DNA of 64,000 nt from Paraimprobicoccus trichonymphae (GTDB taxonomy: Bacteria; Bacillota; Clostridia; Oscillospirales; Acutalibacteraceae). Of this stretch, positions 1 through 8,500 are shown one piece after another (the first letter of the stretch is position 1; each line of letters begins with the position of its first letter). A program made the translations under genes and the position numbers. The stretch spans positions 806,001 through 870,000 of the forward strand of contig AP027925.1 of NCBI GenBank assembly GCA_036322875.1, in the 5' to 3' direction. Below the pieces are notes generated by a model. It was not told the origin of the DNA and ran no database searches. It was given only the letters and a program-made list of their open reading frames with translations.

Positions 1-786
1 GCATTCAAATCAGTGTTTAAGGCTCAATCTTGTTCGTTTTATTAGAAAAATCTTAACAAAAAAATTCATCTTTTCACAAAAATTATTCTGATTTTTTGTA
101 AACATACAAAAATATTTTTTAGTATACCGCCCATAGATTTAATCTCATGTAGATTTTGTGCAAATTATCTCTGATAGATCTTCATTTACAGTGCACATAT
201 AAAAGCGTATTTAACACTTCTGAATTGCGGCGGCTGTGAACAAATATTTGATTTTTTTGTAAATTTCAATTGTTATTTCTATAATTTTGTTATATCACAT
301 AATTATTTTTTTTGAGCAGGCTCTAAAACGCAATTTTTGTAAAAACACTAAGCCTGTGCTGAGTAATTGACAAAGAATATACTCTTACAAATGTATTTAT
401 ACTTATTTTTTCTGGCATTCTTTCTCTAATATGCTTCTTTTATATCATTAAAGTCTTCAATAATTTTGCTAAAATAACCTTTTCGATTTGTAGATGAGAG
501 AAACTAAAATTTTAATTTAAGAAGATTTTGTGATGAAGAAAGCACTGACTACAACAATAAAATTTCTGAATTTATTAAAAATGAAGCGACTAAATATTTT
601 TATAAAGGTGATTGGAATTTGATTGGCAAAAAAACTTTGTGCAAAAATTTTGTAATTATATAATATTTTTCGTATTGAGCTATATTTTTTTAATTAAAAA
701 AGTATAAATAGATATTTTTTCATGAAAATTTATAAAATCTATGATATTATTATAATGAACAAATGTAGACAAAGGACTAGATAAAT
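1..786. other. gene-poor AT-rich stretch
   Basis: No intact gene is visible here. Between about 530 and 660 on the plus strand a short open stretch reads like an eroded coding relic (it includes EFIKNEATKYFYKGDWN) and stops in-frame at once. I recognise no family in it. The rest is very AT-rich with no clear hairpin or repeat. It ends at the tRNA gene. Confidence 0.5.
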
Positions 787-861
787 GCCTTTATAGTTAA
801 ATGGATATAACGGAACTCTCCTAAGGTTCAATTGTAGGTTCGATTCCTACTAGGGGCACCA
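787..861 (+). tRNA. tRNA-Arg, anticodon CCT
   Basis: The seven-base acceptor stem pairs GCCTTTA with TAGGGGC, counting G-T pairs. The anticodon stem GAACT/GGTTC closes a seven-base loop CTCCTAA, so the anticodon is CCT and the tRNA reads AGG arginine codons. The T-arm contains GGTTCGATTCC. The discriminator A at 858 is followed by an encoded CCA at 859-861. It is the only tRNA I found in the window. A small hypothetical gene follows within 50 bases. Confidence 0.93.
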
Positions 862-904
862 TGAAATTTTTAAAAAAGTGAGATTTGTATTTAATAACAA
901 AATT

Positions 905-1183
905 ATGAATAAACAAGAAATAGAAAAATTTTTAACTTACAATGGTATACCACTTGTTAGGGTGGATAATATTATTTATTACGGAAAAATAAATCAAAAA
1001 TGTATTGCTAAAATTGAAATAAAAAATTTTGAGGAAAATAAAGACTTAAAAATTTCAAACGAGCTTGAAATCCAGATTTTGGATCATAGAGATAGAGTAC
1101 TAAAATCAAGTGAAAAAAATAATTTATACTTAGCTTTAGATTTAGCCAAAATTTGGTTAGAAAGAATCTTGGAAGGTAGTTGA
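905..1183 (+). CDS. hypothetical protein, 92 aa
   Basis: A short open frame lies directly downstream of tRNA-Arg. The frame opens at a GTG (878), but ATG 905 gives a more natural start (MNKQEIEKFLTYNG). Neither has a convincing ribosome binding site. The protein is mixed in charge and has no signal peptide or membrane segment. It looks like a small soluble alpha/beta protein, with strand-like stretches (IIYYGKI, CIAKIEI) and a C-terminal helix (LYLALDLAKIWLERIL). I do not recognise the family. Its composition matches its neighbours and it has no frameshift, so it may be a real expressed gene. Confidence 0.5.
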   Translation: MNKQEIEKFLTYNGIPLVRVDNIIYYGKINQKCIAKIEIKNFEENKDLKISNELEIQILDHRDRVLKSSEKNNLYLALDLAKIWLERILEGS

Positions 1184-1255
1184 TCAGATTTAAAGTAATA
1201 AAGGTAGTAAAATTAAAAAGAAGAAAATATTAAAATTTGGTTAAAGCCAAAAAGA

Positions 1256-1342
1256 CAATGCGATAAATCTTTTTATAGCTATTTTGTATTTACTTGATAA
1301 TAAATATAAATTAATTATACTACGTTTTTGTTTTTGGACAGG
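1256..1342 (-). repeat. IS-end-like repeat, copy 1
   Basis: About 87 bp is repeated, with a few changes, at 1991-2080. Read on the minus strand it begins ACCTGTCCAAAAACAAAA. This closely resembles the left end of the IS at 16182 (ACCTGTCCATAAACAAAAG). I infer that both copies are orphan ends of a related insertion sequence. The stop codon and last residues (CPKTKT) of the membrane protein gene at 1320 lie inside this copy, so the gene's C-terminus may come from the IS. Confidence 0.55.
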
Positions 1343-1850
1343 TGGCAAACGTATAAATACTACTTCCTATCAATGTTAATCCACTTGCTAAAATTGCAAC
1401 AGGTGCTACAGTATTAATAAACACATTTTGTATGCCTTTTTCACTTTTACAATCATATACAAATAACTCATGATCATTATACGAAATATATACAAAAAGT
1501 AAACCCAAACCAGTTGATAAAACACCAGTCGTTAAACTTACAATGCCTCCTGTTTTACTCGAAGCGCTTTTAGATACGATTCGGTAAATTCCGTTTCCAA
1601 GTGCTACAGCACTTATTGACCCAGGAATTGATAGAGCAATAACATTCGATGGTTGCTTAATAATTTCAGACAACATGCCACCGATTAATGAAGAAGTACC
1701 AACTACTCCTAAACCTGCACCAACTGTTTGCACGATAGGAGAAACTAAACTTTTTTTATCTTTCTCGTTACTTTCAGCAGCTAAACCTATACTAGAACTA
1801 ATTAACAACAATAAAGCTAAAATACTTTTTAAACGCAAATTTTTTTTCAT
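1320..1850 (-). CDS. signal-peptide multi-pass membrane protein, unknown family
   Basis: The gene encodes 176 residues. The start is supported by GGAAGGG upstream of ATG. Residues 1-25 form a classic signal peptide or first membrane segment (two lysines, a hydrophobic core, then GLAAES). Glycine- and serine-rich hydrophobic segments follow at about 40-65, 72-92, 102-125 and 143-165. Small-residue repeats (GAGLGVVGTSSLIGG, TTGVLSTGLGLL) suggest tightly packed helices. The last residues (ATCPKTKT) and the stop overlap an IS-end-like repeat, so the original C-terminus may have been replaced. A second copy of that 3' end without the gene body lies at 1991-2080. I do not recognise the family. An envelope protein is the safe statement. 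Confidence 0.65.
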   Translation of the reverse strand: MKKNLRLKSILALLLLISSSIGLAAESNEKDKKSLVSPIVQTVGAGLGVVGTSSLIGGMLSEIIKQPSNVIALSIPGSISAVALGNGIYRIVSKSASSKTGGIVSLTTGVLSTGLGLLFVYISYNDHELFVYDCKSEKGIQNVFINTVAPVAILASGLTLIGSSIYTFATCPKTKT

Positions 1851-1990
1851 TTTTTAAACCCTTCCTTTAAATTAATGTATGTAAAACAAATTACAAATAC
1901 AATATTACGACAATTTTTCTAAAAAGTCAATAGAAATATTTATTATTCAAAAAAAGTTCAAGTTTGGTTTTATATTTATAAAAGATCTAT

Positions 1991-2080
1991 CATTGTGATA
2001 AATCTTTTTATAATTAAGTTTTATTTTACTTGATAATAAATAAATTAATTATACTACGCTTTTGTTTTTGGACAGGTCTA
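1991..2080 (-). repeat. IS-end-like repeat, copy 2
   Basis: This is a second copy of the 1256-1342 segment. On the minus strand it reads AGACCTGTCCAAAAACAAAA, even closer to the IS end at 16182. It still encodes CPKTKA and a stop on the minus strand, but no gene body precedes it. It marks the left edge of the duplicated truA-proximal segment. Confidence 0.55.
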
Positions 2081-2446
2081 ATAGATCCTTGGAGACGATA
2101 TTAAAAATAATGAAATAAAAGAGACTGAGAAAAAATTTTTGAATTTAAATAAAAGTCTGAAGAAACAAATACCTCTTTTAATAAATTAAAAATATCAGCG
2201 GATGGATATAAAAATTCGATAGTAAAACGGTTAAAAAAGCTTGAAACAAATGAGTTGGAAAATAAAACGGATATTGAAAATCTTAAAATTTTAGAATTAT
2301 TATCTTATAAAGTTTATAGTTATACACTTAGAACGATAACTAAAAGGAACTCTGGTTCTAAGAATTTTGAAGATTGCAAAGCAAAGTTTTATAAAAAAGC
2401 GAGTAACATTGGCGAAATGAAGGTTGCCATTTCAAAATTAGACTAA
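2081..2446 (+). pseudogene. decayed copy of the coiled-coil gene at 2861-3199
   Basis: The plus strand carries a degraded relative of the next intact gene. KQIPLL-like and IKGRLNKL-like coding is still visible at the nucleotide level, but stops and shifts break it. The last part, from 2255, is open and ends with RTITKRNSGSKNFEDCKAK, matching KTIVKRNSGSKNLKNILAK of the downstream gene. It is followed, as the intact copy is, by the first bases of truA. It is the first unit of a tandem duplication and is very unlikely to be functional. Confidence 0.7.
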
Positions 2447-2478
2447 ATAATTATGTAAAAACAATTTAAAATATTACA

Positions 2479-2590
2479 TGAAAAAAATATATTAATAAAT
2501 ATAAGTTTTGATGGTAAAAATTATCATGGCTGGCAAATTTAAAAAAATGCTTTGACAATTCAAGAGGCTTTTGAGAAAACTTTTAAGATA
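2479..2590 (+). pseudogene. truA: truncated 5' copy of truA
   Basis: About 100 bp from 2479 match the first codons of truA at 3247 almost base for base (ISFDGKNYHGWQI, then ALTIQEAF). The copy has a nonsense change (CAA to TAA after GWQI) and ends abruptly near 2590. It is a by-product of the tandem duplication that also copied the upstream coiled-coil gene. It cannot make a functional pseudouridine synthase. Confidence 0.85.
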
Positions 2591-2619
2591 AGAAAAAATA
2601 TATAAATTTTATAAAAATA

Positions 2620-2648
2620 TTGACAATAAAAAATAATTATAGTAGTAT
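2620..2648 (+). promoter_or_regulatory. sigma70-type promoter for the 2680/2861 pair
   Basis: TTGACA at 2620-2625 is followed by 17 bases and then TAGTAT at 2643-2648. Transcription would start about 25 bases before the ribosome binding site AGGAAGTG of the gene at 2680. Confidence 0.6.
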
Positions 2649-2679
2649 ATGTATATAAAATTTCCAGGAAGTGATTTTT

Positions 2680-2868
2680 ATGTCAAAGGGTGTATGGAAA
2701 GGTTTATTTTCGAAAATTAAAGAATCTAAAAAAAATTTCCCAAAGCTTGGAAATGTTAATATGTTTGAGTCTGCTAAGGACTATGATAAAATAAGAAATG
2801 AACAAAAAATATTTGTAAGAAGTATCAAAGATTATTTAATTGATAATGAGGTATTTGCTGATGGTTAA
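2680..2868 (+). CDS. small lysine-rich protein, first of an overlapping pair
   Basis: This 62-residue protein starts at ATG 2680, seven bases after AGGAAGTG. An upstream GTG in frame overlaps that binding site and is unlikely. The N-terminus (MSKGVWKGLFSKIKESKKNF) is amphipathic and basic. The rest is helical and charged. It has no signal peptide and I know no family. The second gene starts inside its last codons (ATG 2861, stop 2866-2868), with GAGG placed for that start, so translation of the two is probably coupled. A similar overlapping pair occurs at 30571/30779, which also begins with a lysine-rich segment (FKKIKKSGEFNKIF). Alternatively one ancestral gene was split by a frameshift. Confidence 0.5.
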   Translation: MSKGVWKGLFSKIKESKKNFPKLGNVNMFESAKDYDKIRNEQKIFVRSIKDYLIDNEVFADG

Positions 2869-3199
2869 AGAAGCGGCTTATAAAATAATTTCTGATTTAA
2901 ATGAAGTATTGAAGGAGCAAATACCTCTTTTAGAAAAATTAGGAAAATCAGCAAATGATTGTAAAGAGTCGATAAAAGGCCGGTTAAATAAACTTACAAA
3001 AAGTGCAAGATCAAGTAAAAACAATGAAATAGAGATTGGCAGTCTTAATGAATTAGATTTATTGTGCATGGAAGTTTGTGGTTATACAGTTAAAACAATA
3101 GTTAAAAGGAACTCTGGTTCTAAGAATCTTAAAAATATCCTTGCAAAGGTTGATGCAGACGTAAAAGAAGTCGGAAAAATCTTTGAAAAATTAACATAG
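2861..3199 (+). CDS. small coiled-coil protein, second of an overlapping pair
   Basis: About 112 residues start from ATG 2861 (MVKEAAYKIISDL), with GAGG eight bases upstream inside the preceding gene. ATGs at 2840 and 2846 are also in frame but lack a binding site. The protein is almost wholly helical with heptad-like leucine spacing. It carries the segment VKRNSGSKN near the C-terminus, shared with the decayed copy at 2081-2446. It lies 47 bases upstream of truA and was duplicated together with the start of truA. Family unknown. It may be a structural or host-directed helical protein, but nothing in the sequence proves that. Confidence 0.55.
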   Translation: MVKEAAYKIISDLNEVLKEQIPLLEKLGKSANDCKESIKGRLNKLTKSARSSKNNEIEIGSLNELDLLCMEVCGYTVKTIVKRNSGSKNLKNILAKVDADVKEVGKIFEKLT

Positions 3200-3246
3200 T
3201 TGTTGAAACAACTAAATAATTATGGAAAAATAATTTAAAATATCAT

Positions 3247-3993
3247 ATGAGAAAAAATATATTAATAAATATAAGTTTTGATGGTAAAAATTATCATGGC
3301 TGGCAAATTCAAAAAAACGCTTTGACAGTTCAAGAGGTTTTTCAGGAATCTTTGAAGAAGGTTTTAAAACATGTACCCGAAATAAAAGGCTGCAGCCGAA
3401 CTGATACTGGGGTTCATGCAAATAATTATTTTATAAGTTCAAAAATAGATTCTAAAATTTCCATTAAAAGGTTAAAATTGGCTGTTAATAGATATTTGCC
3501 TGTAGATATTGTAGTAAAAGATTGTTTTGAAGTTTCTGATAATTTTCATGCTAGATATTCTTGCATTGGCAAAGAGTACGTTTATAAAATCTGGAATGAT
3601 AAAATTAGAAATCCTTTTCTAAGCAAACATGCTTTGTTTTATTGGAACAATTTGGAAGTAGATTTTTTAAATAAAGCAGCTAAAATTTTCATTGGAAAAA
3701 GAAATTTCAAGTCTTTTTGTACTGTCGATAAAAGAAATTCAGAAAATATGATTAGAAAAGTAGAATATTTCGATGTTTATAAAGAAAAAAATAATATCGT
3801 AATTTTTAGAGTAAAAGCTGATGGATTTTTGTATAATATGGTAAGAATTATGGTAGGTACTCTTTTAAAAATAAATAAAAATAAAAATATAAATTTAGAA
3901 GAAATTTTAAACTCTCAAAACAGAAAACTTTCCGGTCCAACAGCACCTGCTTGCGGTCTGTATTTGAATAAATTGTTTTATGAAGAATTTTAA
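3247..3993 (+). CDS. truA: tRNA pseudouridine(38-40) synthase TruA
   Basis: TruA isomerises uridines 38-40 in the anticodon arm of tRNAs. The 248-residue length is normal for the family. Visible signatures are the N-terminal FDGKNYHGWQ, the catalytic aspartate motif GCSRTDTGVHA near residue 55, FHARYSCIGKEYVY in the middle and FLYNMVRIMVGTLL near residue 200. ATG 3247 gives the canonical N-terminus, but no clear ribosome binding site precedes it. The 3' end overlaps the next gene by 14 bases, so the two are probably co-transcribed. A truncated copy of its first codons sits at 2479-2590. Confidence 0.95.
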   Translation: MRKNILINISFDGKNYHGWQIQKNALTVQEVFQESLKKVLKHVPEIKGCSRTDTGVHANNYFISSKIDSKISIKRLKLAVNRYLPVDIVVKDCFEVSDNFHARYSCIGKEYVYKIWNDKIRNPFLSKHALFYWNNLEVDFLNKAAKIFIGKRNFKSFCTVDKRNSENMIRKVEYFDVYKEKNNIVIFRVKADGFLYNMVRIMVGTLLKINKNKNINLEEILNSQNRKLSGPTAPACGLYLNKLFYEEF

Positions 3994-5092
3994 AATAAAA
4001 TTTATTTTTGTATTTTTATTTTTAAGTGCAATATTTTTTTTGTTTTACAAAAAAAATCCAAATTTTTCTAAATTTTTTAGTTTGTTGAAAAATAATTATT
4101 ATATTTATTTAAATAACAAAAACAGCAACTTTCCTTATGAGTTAAAAAATATAAATATAAATTTTAAAAATAATTTAATAATATCTGATAATATTTATAT
4201 TTTGAGCGATGTTTCTTTTTTTTCTCTAGATTTTGGTGGAAATATTTTATTCAGTAAATTTCATAATTTTAGAAGGCCGAGACTCAAAATTTTTAATAAT
4301 AAATATTTAGTTTATGATGTTGGTGGTTTTGAATATAAAATAGAGAATAATTCTAAAATTTTAAATAAATGCAAATTAAAAAATAGAATAATAAGTTGTG
4401 ATATTTCTGAAAATGTTTACGGAGTTTTAACAGAATCAGATAATTATTTAGCTAAATTGACAATATTTGAAAATAATGCAAATAACGAGATTTATAAATA
4501 TTATTTTGCAGAAAATTTTATATCAGAAATGGCTATTAACGAGGAAAATGTAGCTTGTTGCGGTTTTAATATTTTAGAAGGAAAACTCAAATCTTTTATT
4601 TATTTTTTAGATTTAAAATCAGAAAACTATAAATATTTTTTTGAAGTTGAAGAGAATTTTTTATTTTACATAAAAATTTTTTCAAATAATAATTTGGTGG
4701 CTTTAGGTGATAAATCTTTAATTGTAATAGATACTAAAACAGGTCTAAAAAAAGAAATAATTTTTAAAAAAAGAACTTTAACATGCTTTAAATTTGTAAA
4801 AGATTCTGGAATTTTAATTAGTTTATTGGTGGGGCAGACTTGCGAAATTTTATTTATAGATAAAAATGGAAATATTTCTTTTGAAATTAAAACTCAAGAA
4901 AAAATATTGGATTTAAGTTTTAAATCTAAAAGAATAGCAGTTTTATTAAATAATAAAATTTTGATATATAATACTTCAGGAAAAATATCAAAAACTGTAG
5001 AGTTAAATGTCTGTCCTCAAAAAATAGAGTTACTATCTAAAAACAATTTGTTGCTATTTTATGAAAGTAAAATAGAGAAAATTTTACTATAA
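3980..5092 (+). CDS. membrane-anchored repeat protein, DUF5711-like
   Basis: The 370-residue protein has an N-terminal hydrophobic anchor at about residues 6-25 (two phenylalanine-rich runs), so it is probably an extracytoplasmic or anchored protein. The rest is a series of beta-rich repeats of the kind seen in beta-propellers. Short strands are separated by turns, for example SLDFGGNILF, LVYDVGGFEYKI, LIVIDTKTGLKK and ILIYNTSGKISKTVELN. That layout and its position after truA resemble DUF5711 proteins of Clostridia; the assignment rests on overall pattern only. It overlaps truA by 14 bases. Its role is unknown. Confidence 0.5.
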   Translation: MKNFKIKFIFVFLFLSAIFFLFYKKNPNFSKFFSLLKNNYYIYLNNKNSNFPYELKNININFKNNLIISDNIYILSDVSFFSLDFGGNILFSKFHNFRRPRLKIFNNKYLVYDVGGFEYKIENNSKILNKCKLKNRIISCDISENVYGVLTESDNYLAKLTIFENNANNEIYKYYFAENFISEMAINEENVACCGFNILEGKLKSFIYFLDLKSENYKYFFEVEENFLFYIKIFSNNNLVALGDKSLIVIDTKTGLKKEIIFKKRTLTCFKFVKDSGILISLLVGQTCEILFIDKNGNISFEIKTQEKILDLSFKSKRIAVLLNNKILIYNTSGKISKTVELNVCPQKIELLSKNNLLLFYESKIEKILL

Positions 5093-5650
5093 ATTAATAA
5101 AATTATATAAAAGACAAAACCAAAAGTTATGATTAATGTCAATTATCTCATGTTGAAGTTTGTAGTAGATTAGTGGTTCAGACGATTTATATCTCCTATT
5201 TTTAACAGTGTTACGTTGATTTGCTATCAGTATACTTATTTCGTACTTCAACCATATATTAAACTATTAAACTTCAGATTTATTTCACAAAAAAATGTAA
5301 ACTATCATCGTTAAATTTGTATCTTTAAGATTTACGCTCAAAAAGAGATGTTTTTGCTCTTACCATATGACAACATTTAGGCAGTTTTGGGAAATATAAC
5401 AATGGTGAACGTTTTTTTATTATTTTTAGTGTTAATTTTTTTAAAATTTTCATTATGCACATAAATTAAAAATTTTATTTCAACAAATTTTTTTGTTTAT
5501 GAAAGTCGGGTGTTTTTTTCATATTGTAGTTTAGGTAATGTGAACCTCTCATGACAGATTTTCATGGGTCACTCCCAAATAATTTTCGACCTCGTAACCT
5601 ACGGTGTATATTCCGATAGTTCCTACTGTACTGATTGACAATTTGTGCTG
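5093..5650. other. gene-free stretch with a dispersed repeat
   Basis: No gene is visible between the DUF5711-like gene and uppP. It includes a repeat at 5138-5215 shared with 12768-12842. The minus strand near 5540-5650 reads open for about 25 codons before its stop, perhaps a coding relic I cannot name. Confidence 0.5.
5138..5215 (+). repeat. dispersed repeat, copy 1
   Basis: GTCAATTATCTCAT, then TTTATATCTCC about 45 bases on, then a run of T and A, are shared with 12768-12842. The spacing is alike and the middle is less conserved. It lies in non-coding DNA. It may be an old mobile-element relic or an RNA, but I see no strong stem. Confidence 0.4.
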
Positions 5651-6565
5651 TCAGTTTTCAAAAATTCCTATGATTATAGAAATCAATCCTACAAAAAATG
5701 TATATATTATAAAAATATTAGTTTTATTTTTGTCTAAAATGTATTTAAAAATTTTTATAGAAAAAAATCCCACTATAGCTGATGTACAAATTCCGATTAA
5801 AACATCGAAAATATTAATATCTGAAATTAGTTCCAGTTTATTTATTTCTTTTAATTCCAATAAAACTGCTGCTATTATTGCTGGTGTACCTATTACAAAA
5901 GAAAAATCTATTGCAGTTTTTTTGTCTATCCCTCTTAGAAGGGCAATTGAAAGTGTCGAACCAGATCTAGAAATTCCAGGAAATATAGAAGCTATTAACT
6001 GAGTTAAACCTATACTTAAAGCATCAAAAATGTTAAAAATTTTTTTCGTATTCTTCAAATACAATATTTTTTCTGATTTATATTCTCTTTTAAATTTCTT
6101 ATTACTTATAAACAATAGAAAACTAGTAATCATTAAACATATACCCACTAAAGTGATATTTCCGCTGTTTGAAAGAATTTCAGCTAAATTTTTTAAATTT
6201 TTTAAATTACCAGGTAATGGTAAAAACAACAAAAATAATGGCAATAAACTTACAATAATCATAATCGCCATTTGTTTATCTTTATTTAATTTATTAAATC
6301 TGAAATTGTTCCTAAACAAATCTTTCAAAATTTCAAAAAAAGCAAGGATTAATCTTAGAAACAATTTATAATATACACATATTACAGAAAACAATGTACC
6401 CAAATGCAACATTACATTAAAAAACAAATTGTTTTCCTGTTCTTTAAATATATATTGAATTAATAATAAATGCCCACTGCTTGAAACTGGCAAAAACTCC
6501 GTGAGCCCTTGCACAATTCCTTGAATTACAGAACTTAGTATATTCAATATTTTCACTATCTCCAA
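5651..6565 (-). CDS. uppP: undecaprenyl-diphosphatase UppP (BacA family)
   Basis: UppP removes a phosphate from undecaprenyl diphosphate, recycling the lipid carrier of peptidoglycan synthesis at the membrane. It also gives bacitracin tolerance. The 304 residues contain the family's first active-site motif, QGLTEFLPVSSSGHL, at about residues 19-33, and the second, PGISRSGSTLS, at about 195-205. About eight hydrophobic segments surround them. ATG 6565 begins MEIVKILN. The gene stands alone between non-coding DNA and a DUF1540 gene on the same strand. Its survival shows that wall-precursor recycling is still under selection. Confidence 0.95.
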   Translation of the reverse strand: MEIVKILNILSSVIQGIVQGLTEFLPVSSSGHLLLIQYIFKEQENNLFFNVMLHLGTLFSVICVYYKLFLRLILAFFEILKDLFRNNFRFNKLNKDKQMAIMIIVSLLPLFLLFLPLPGNLKNLKNLAEILSNSGNITLVGICLMITSFLLFISNKKFKREYKSEKILYLKNTKKIFNIFDALSIGLTQLIASIFPGISRSGSTLSIALLRGIDKKTAIDFSFVIGTPAIIAAVLLELKEINKLELISDINIFDVLIGICTSAIVGFFSIKIFKYILDKNKTNIFIIYTFFVGLISIIIGIFEN

Positions 6566-6609
6566 ATCATTATGTAAAAATTGGAGTTTACCCCACTATA
6601 TATTTATAT

Positions 6610-6783
6610 TTAAATATCTTTTAAATATTCAAAAGATTCACAATTAGTACATTCACATGTTGTAGCATTTGTTTCTTGTTCTCCAATTTCTATATTATCT
6701 AAAATGCAACAATCTTTAGCACTACAACGAAGTTTACATTCTTGCACAGAGCATTTTATATTTTCATTAAAATTATCTCCCAT
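6610..6783 (-). CDS. DUF1540 cysteine-rich small protein
   Basis: This 57-residue protein follows AAAGGGTGA. The cysteine pattern is diagnostic of DUF1540: IKCSVQECKLRC near the N-terminus, then KDCCIL, then TCECTNCESFEYL at the end. DUF1540 proteins are small, probably metal-binding and found in Firmicutes, often spore formers. Their role is not established. It lies upstream of uppP on the same strand and about 45 bases from it, so the two may share a transcript. The gene is intact. Confidence 0.8.
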   Translation of the reverse strand: MGDNFNENIKCSVQECKLRCSAKDCCILDNIEIGEQETNATTCECTNCESFEYLKDI

Positions 6784-7079
6784 AAATAATCACCCTTTTT
6801 TATTATATAATAAAATTACTCACGAACGAAATAAATAACTTTTAGATGAGTTTTTAATTATCGACAAAACGTCGGTAATTTGAGGTAAACAAGTTCAACT
6901 GGTAGCGGGTTAAAATGGATGTGGACTATACTTGACCCCTTAGGTACGATGATTCTAAGGAATTAGAAGTCGGTTTACCAAACTAAGTATAATGAAACCT
7001 ATACTACGATAGAATAGTTATAACACCTATATTGCTCTGTCGTATGGCATTAAGTAAATCCAGAAAATGCAGCTCGGGT
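6784..7079. other. gene-free stretch before the group II intron
   Basis: No open frame or repeat stands out. The sequence may hold the exon flank of the intron and an eroded host gene, but I could not identify one. Confidence 0.4.
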
Positions 7080-7536
7080 GTGCGTGCACCTGTTCGGCGA
7101 GTAGTGTAAAGTTGATGAAAATCCAGTTTAGCCAACCACTCATTACGTAAGTTTTGGAGCTAAAATGGTAACATTAGGTTTAAGTGTAGACTGGGGGAGA
7201 AAACGAGCCGCAAGCGAAAGCTGAATTGATTGAGCCTCGTGAAAGTTGTCAAGTAGGAGCCGATGTCGTTTATATGGCAGCAGGTAATAAGAGTCATTCG
7301 AGAAGGCGAAAATGACCTACCGTGGTCAAAGAGTATTGCGAGCTTTATATTGGGTATACTACATGTACCAGGGAGAACCTGTAAATTCTCGAAAGGGTAT
7401 GGCGAAAACAAGGGGTAAAATCCAAAAAAAGTCAAAAAATTTATAAGCTAGTCGGAGCAGTTCATAGTACCGAAGAAATGTATGAAAATATGTGAAGTGA
7501 AGGGATTGCCACAATAGTTAATCTTTTCAAAGAAAC

Positions 7537-8490
7537 ATGAAAATTACACTAGAGGTAAACAATTCAATGATAACTGGATTAAAAAGAATAGAGCAACTCG
7601 TAGGAAAGTATCCAAAACGAAAATTGCAGACACTGATGCATCTAGTTAATGTGAACACAATCAAGGAAATTTACAGAGAGCAAGTAAGAGACAAAGCGGT
7701 TGGAGTAGAGAAAGTTTCAAAGGATGAATAGACCTGTCCTAAAACTTTAAAATATGCTAAAATTTTAGAAAGGACAATAAAAATAGAATTGAAAAATTAC
7801 CAGAAACAAAATATTTAGTAACATTCGGAATAAGAAAACTAACATTTGAAGCAATGCACGCGATCCTCTAATAGCACATACAAGGAGATGCGCAAAAAAA
7901 GCGGTAGAGCGCGAAAATTGAGTGTTTTGGATACGCTAATTATTATGTTTGGCTATTACCACGATTATCGCACAATGGAAAATTTGGGCTTTGATTATGG
8001 TGTATTTGAACAACTAATTTCCGAGGCTGTTGCATGGGTCGAACAAACTTTAATCAAAGATGGAACATTTTCATTGCCGTCAAAATGCGAATTAATCAAG
8101 GAAAACACCACGCGATAATTGATTTTACAGAATTTGCATCGAACACGTAAATCATCGTATTAAACGCTTCAAAATTCTTCAACAACGTTATCGCAACAAA
8201 CAGAAAAAACACTTATTAAGAATTTCTCTAATTCCGGCTATTTATAACTATGAATTGAGGTTTTAGGACAGATTTAATATGAAACAGTTCTACAAAGCCA
8301 ACGCCGAGAAACTTATTATGCAGATGAGAAAATTCAGCTATAGACCAAAACCGGTAAGAAGAGTCTACATTGAAAAAGTGGTTTAGAAAGGGCCAGAACT
8401 GTCATCAAACAGTAAAATATTTGGATAACAAGCTGACAGGAAAAACTAAATGGGTCGTAGATATTGATATTAAAGAGGTTCTTTGACAAT
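7537..8490 (+). pseudogene. ltrA: broken group II intron maturase (LtrA type)
   Basis: Residues 1-64 match the start of group II intron reverse transcriptases (RIEQLVGKYPKRKLQTLMHL, then IKEIYREQVRDKAVGVEKV). The frame ends at a TAG formed at the junction with the IS at 7732. After the IS, coding for LIMQMRKFSYRPKPVRRVYI (8300-8370) and YLDNKLTGKTKWVVDIDIK (8400-8480) continues the same protein in shifted frames. The catalytic YADD region is missing. It is non-functional. Confidence 0.8.
7732..8274 (+). mobile_element. IS5-type element (family A), copy 1, internally deleted
   Basis: The ends TGTCCTAAAAC (left) and GTTTTAGGACA (right) form an inverted repeat. Inside, the frame at 7846-8118 encodes part of an IS5-type DDE transposase (YYHDYRTMENLGFDYGV, then AVAWVEQTLIKDGTFSLP). 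The middle of the transposase, present in copies 2 and 3, is deleted near 8120. Only the C-terminal end (SYNYELRF-like coding) survives. The element sits in the maturase gene of the group II intron. Confidence 0.85.
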
Positions 8491-8500
8491 GTGAAATTTT

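Larger units (their letters stand above)
7080..8500 (+). mobile_element. degenerate group II intron, interrupted by an IS
   Basis: The stretch opens with GTGCG at 7080, the usual 5' end of a group II intron. A structured, less AT-rich region follows, with typical group II phrases (ACCAGGGAGAACCTG, TTCATAGTACCGAAG). A reverse-transcriptase/maturase frame begins at 7537. An IS (7732-8274) splits that frame. Maturase coding resumes from about 8281 but is frameshifted and ends near 8490, with no recognisable 3' domain V. The intron is therefore dead. The 5' boundary is a guess from the GTGCG motif, and the 3' boundary is not visible. Confidence 0.75.
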
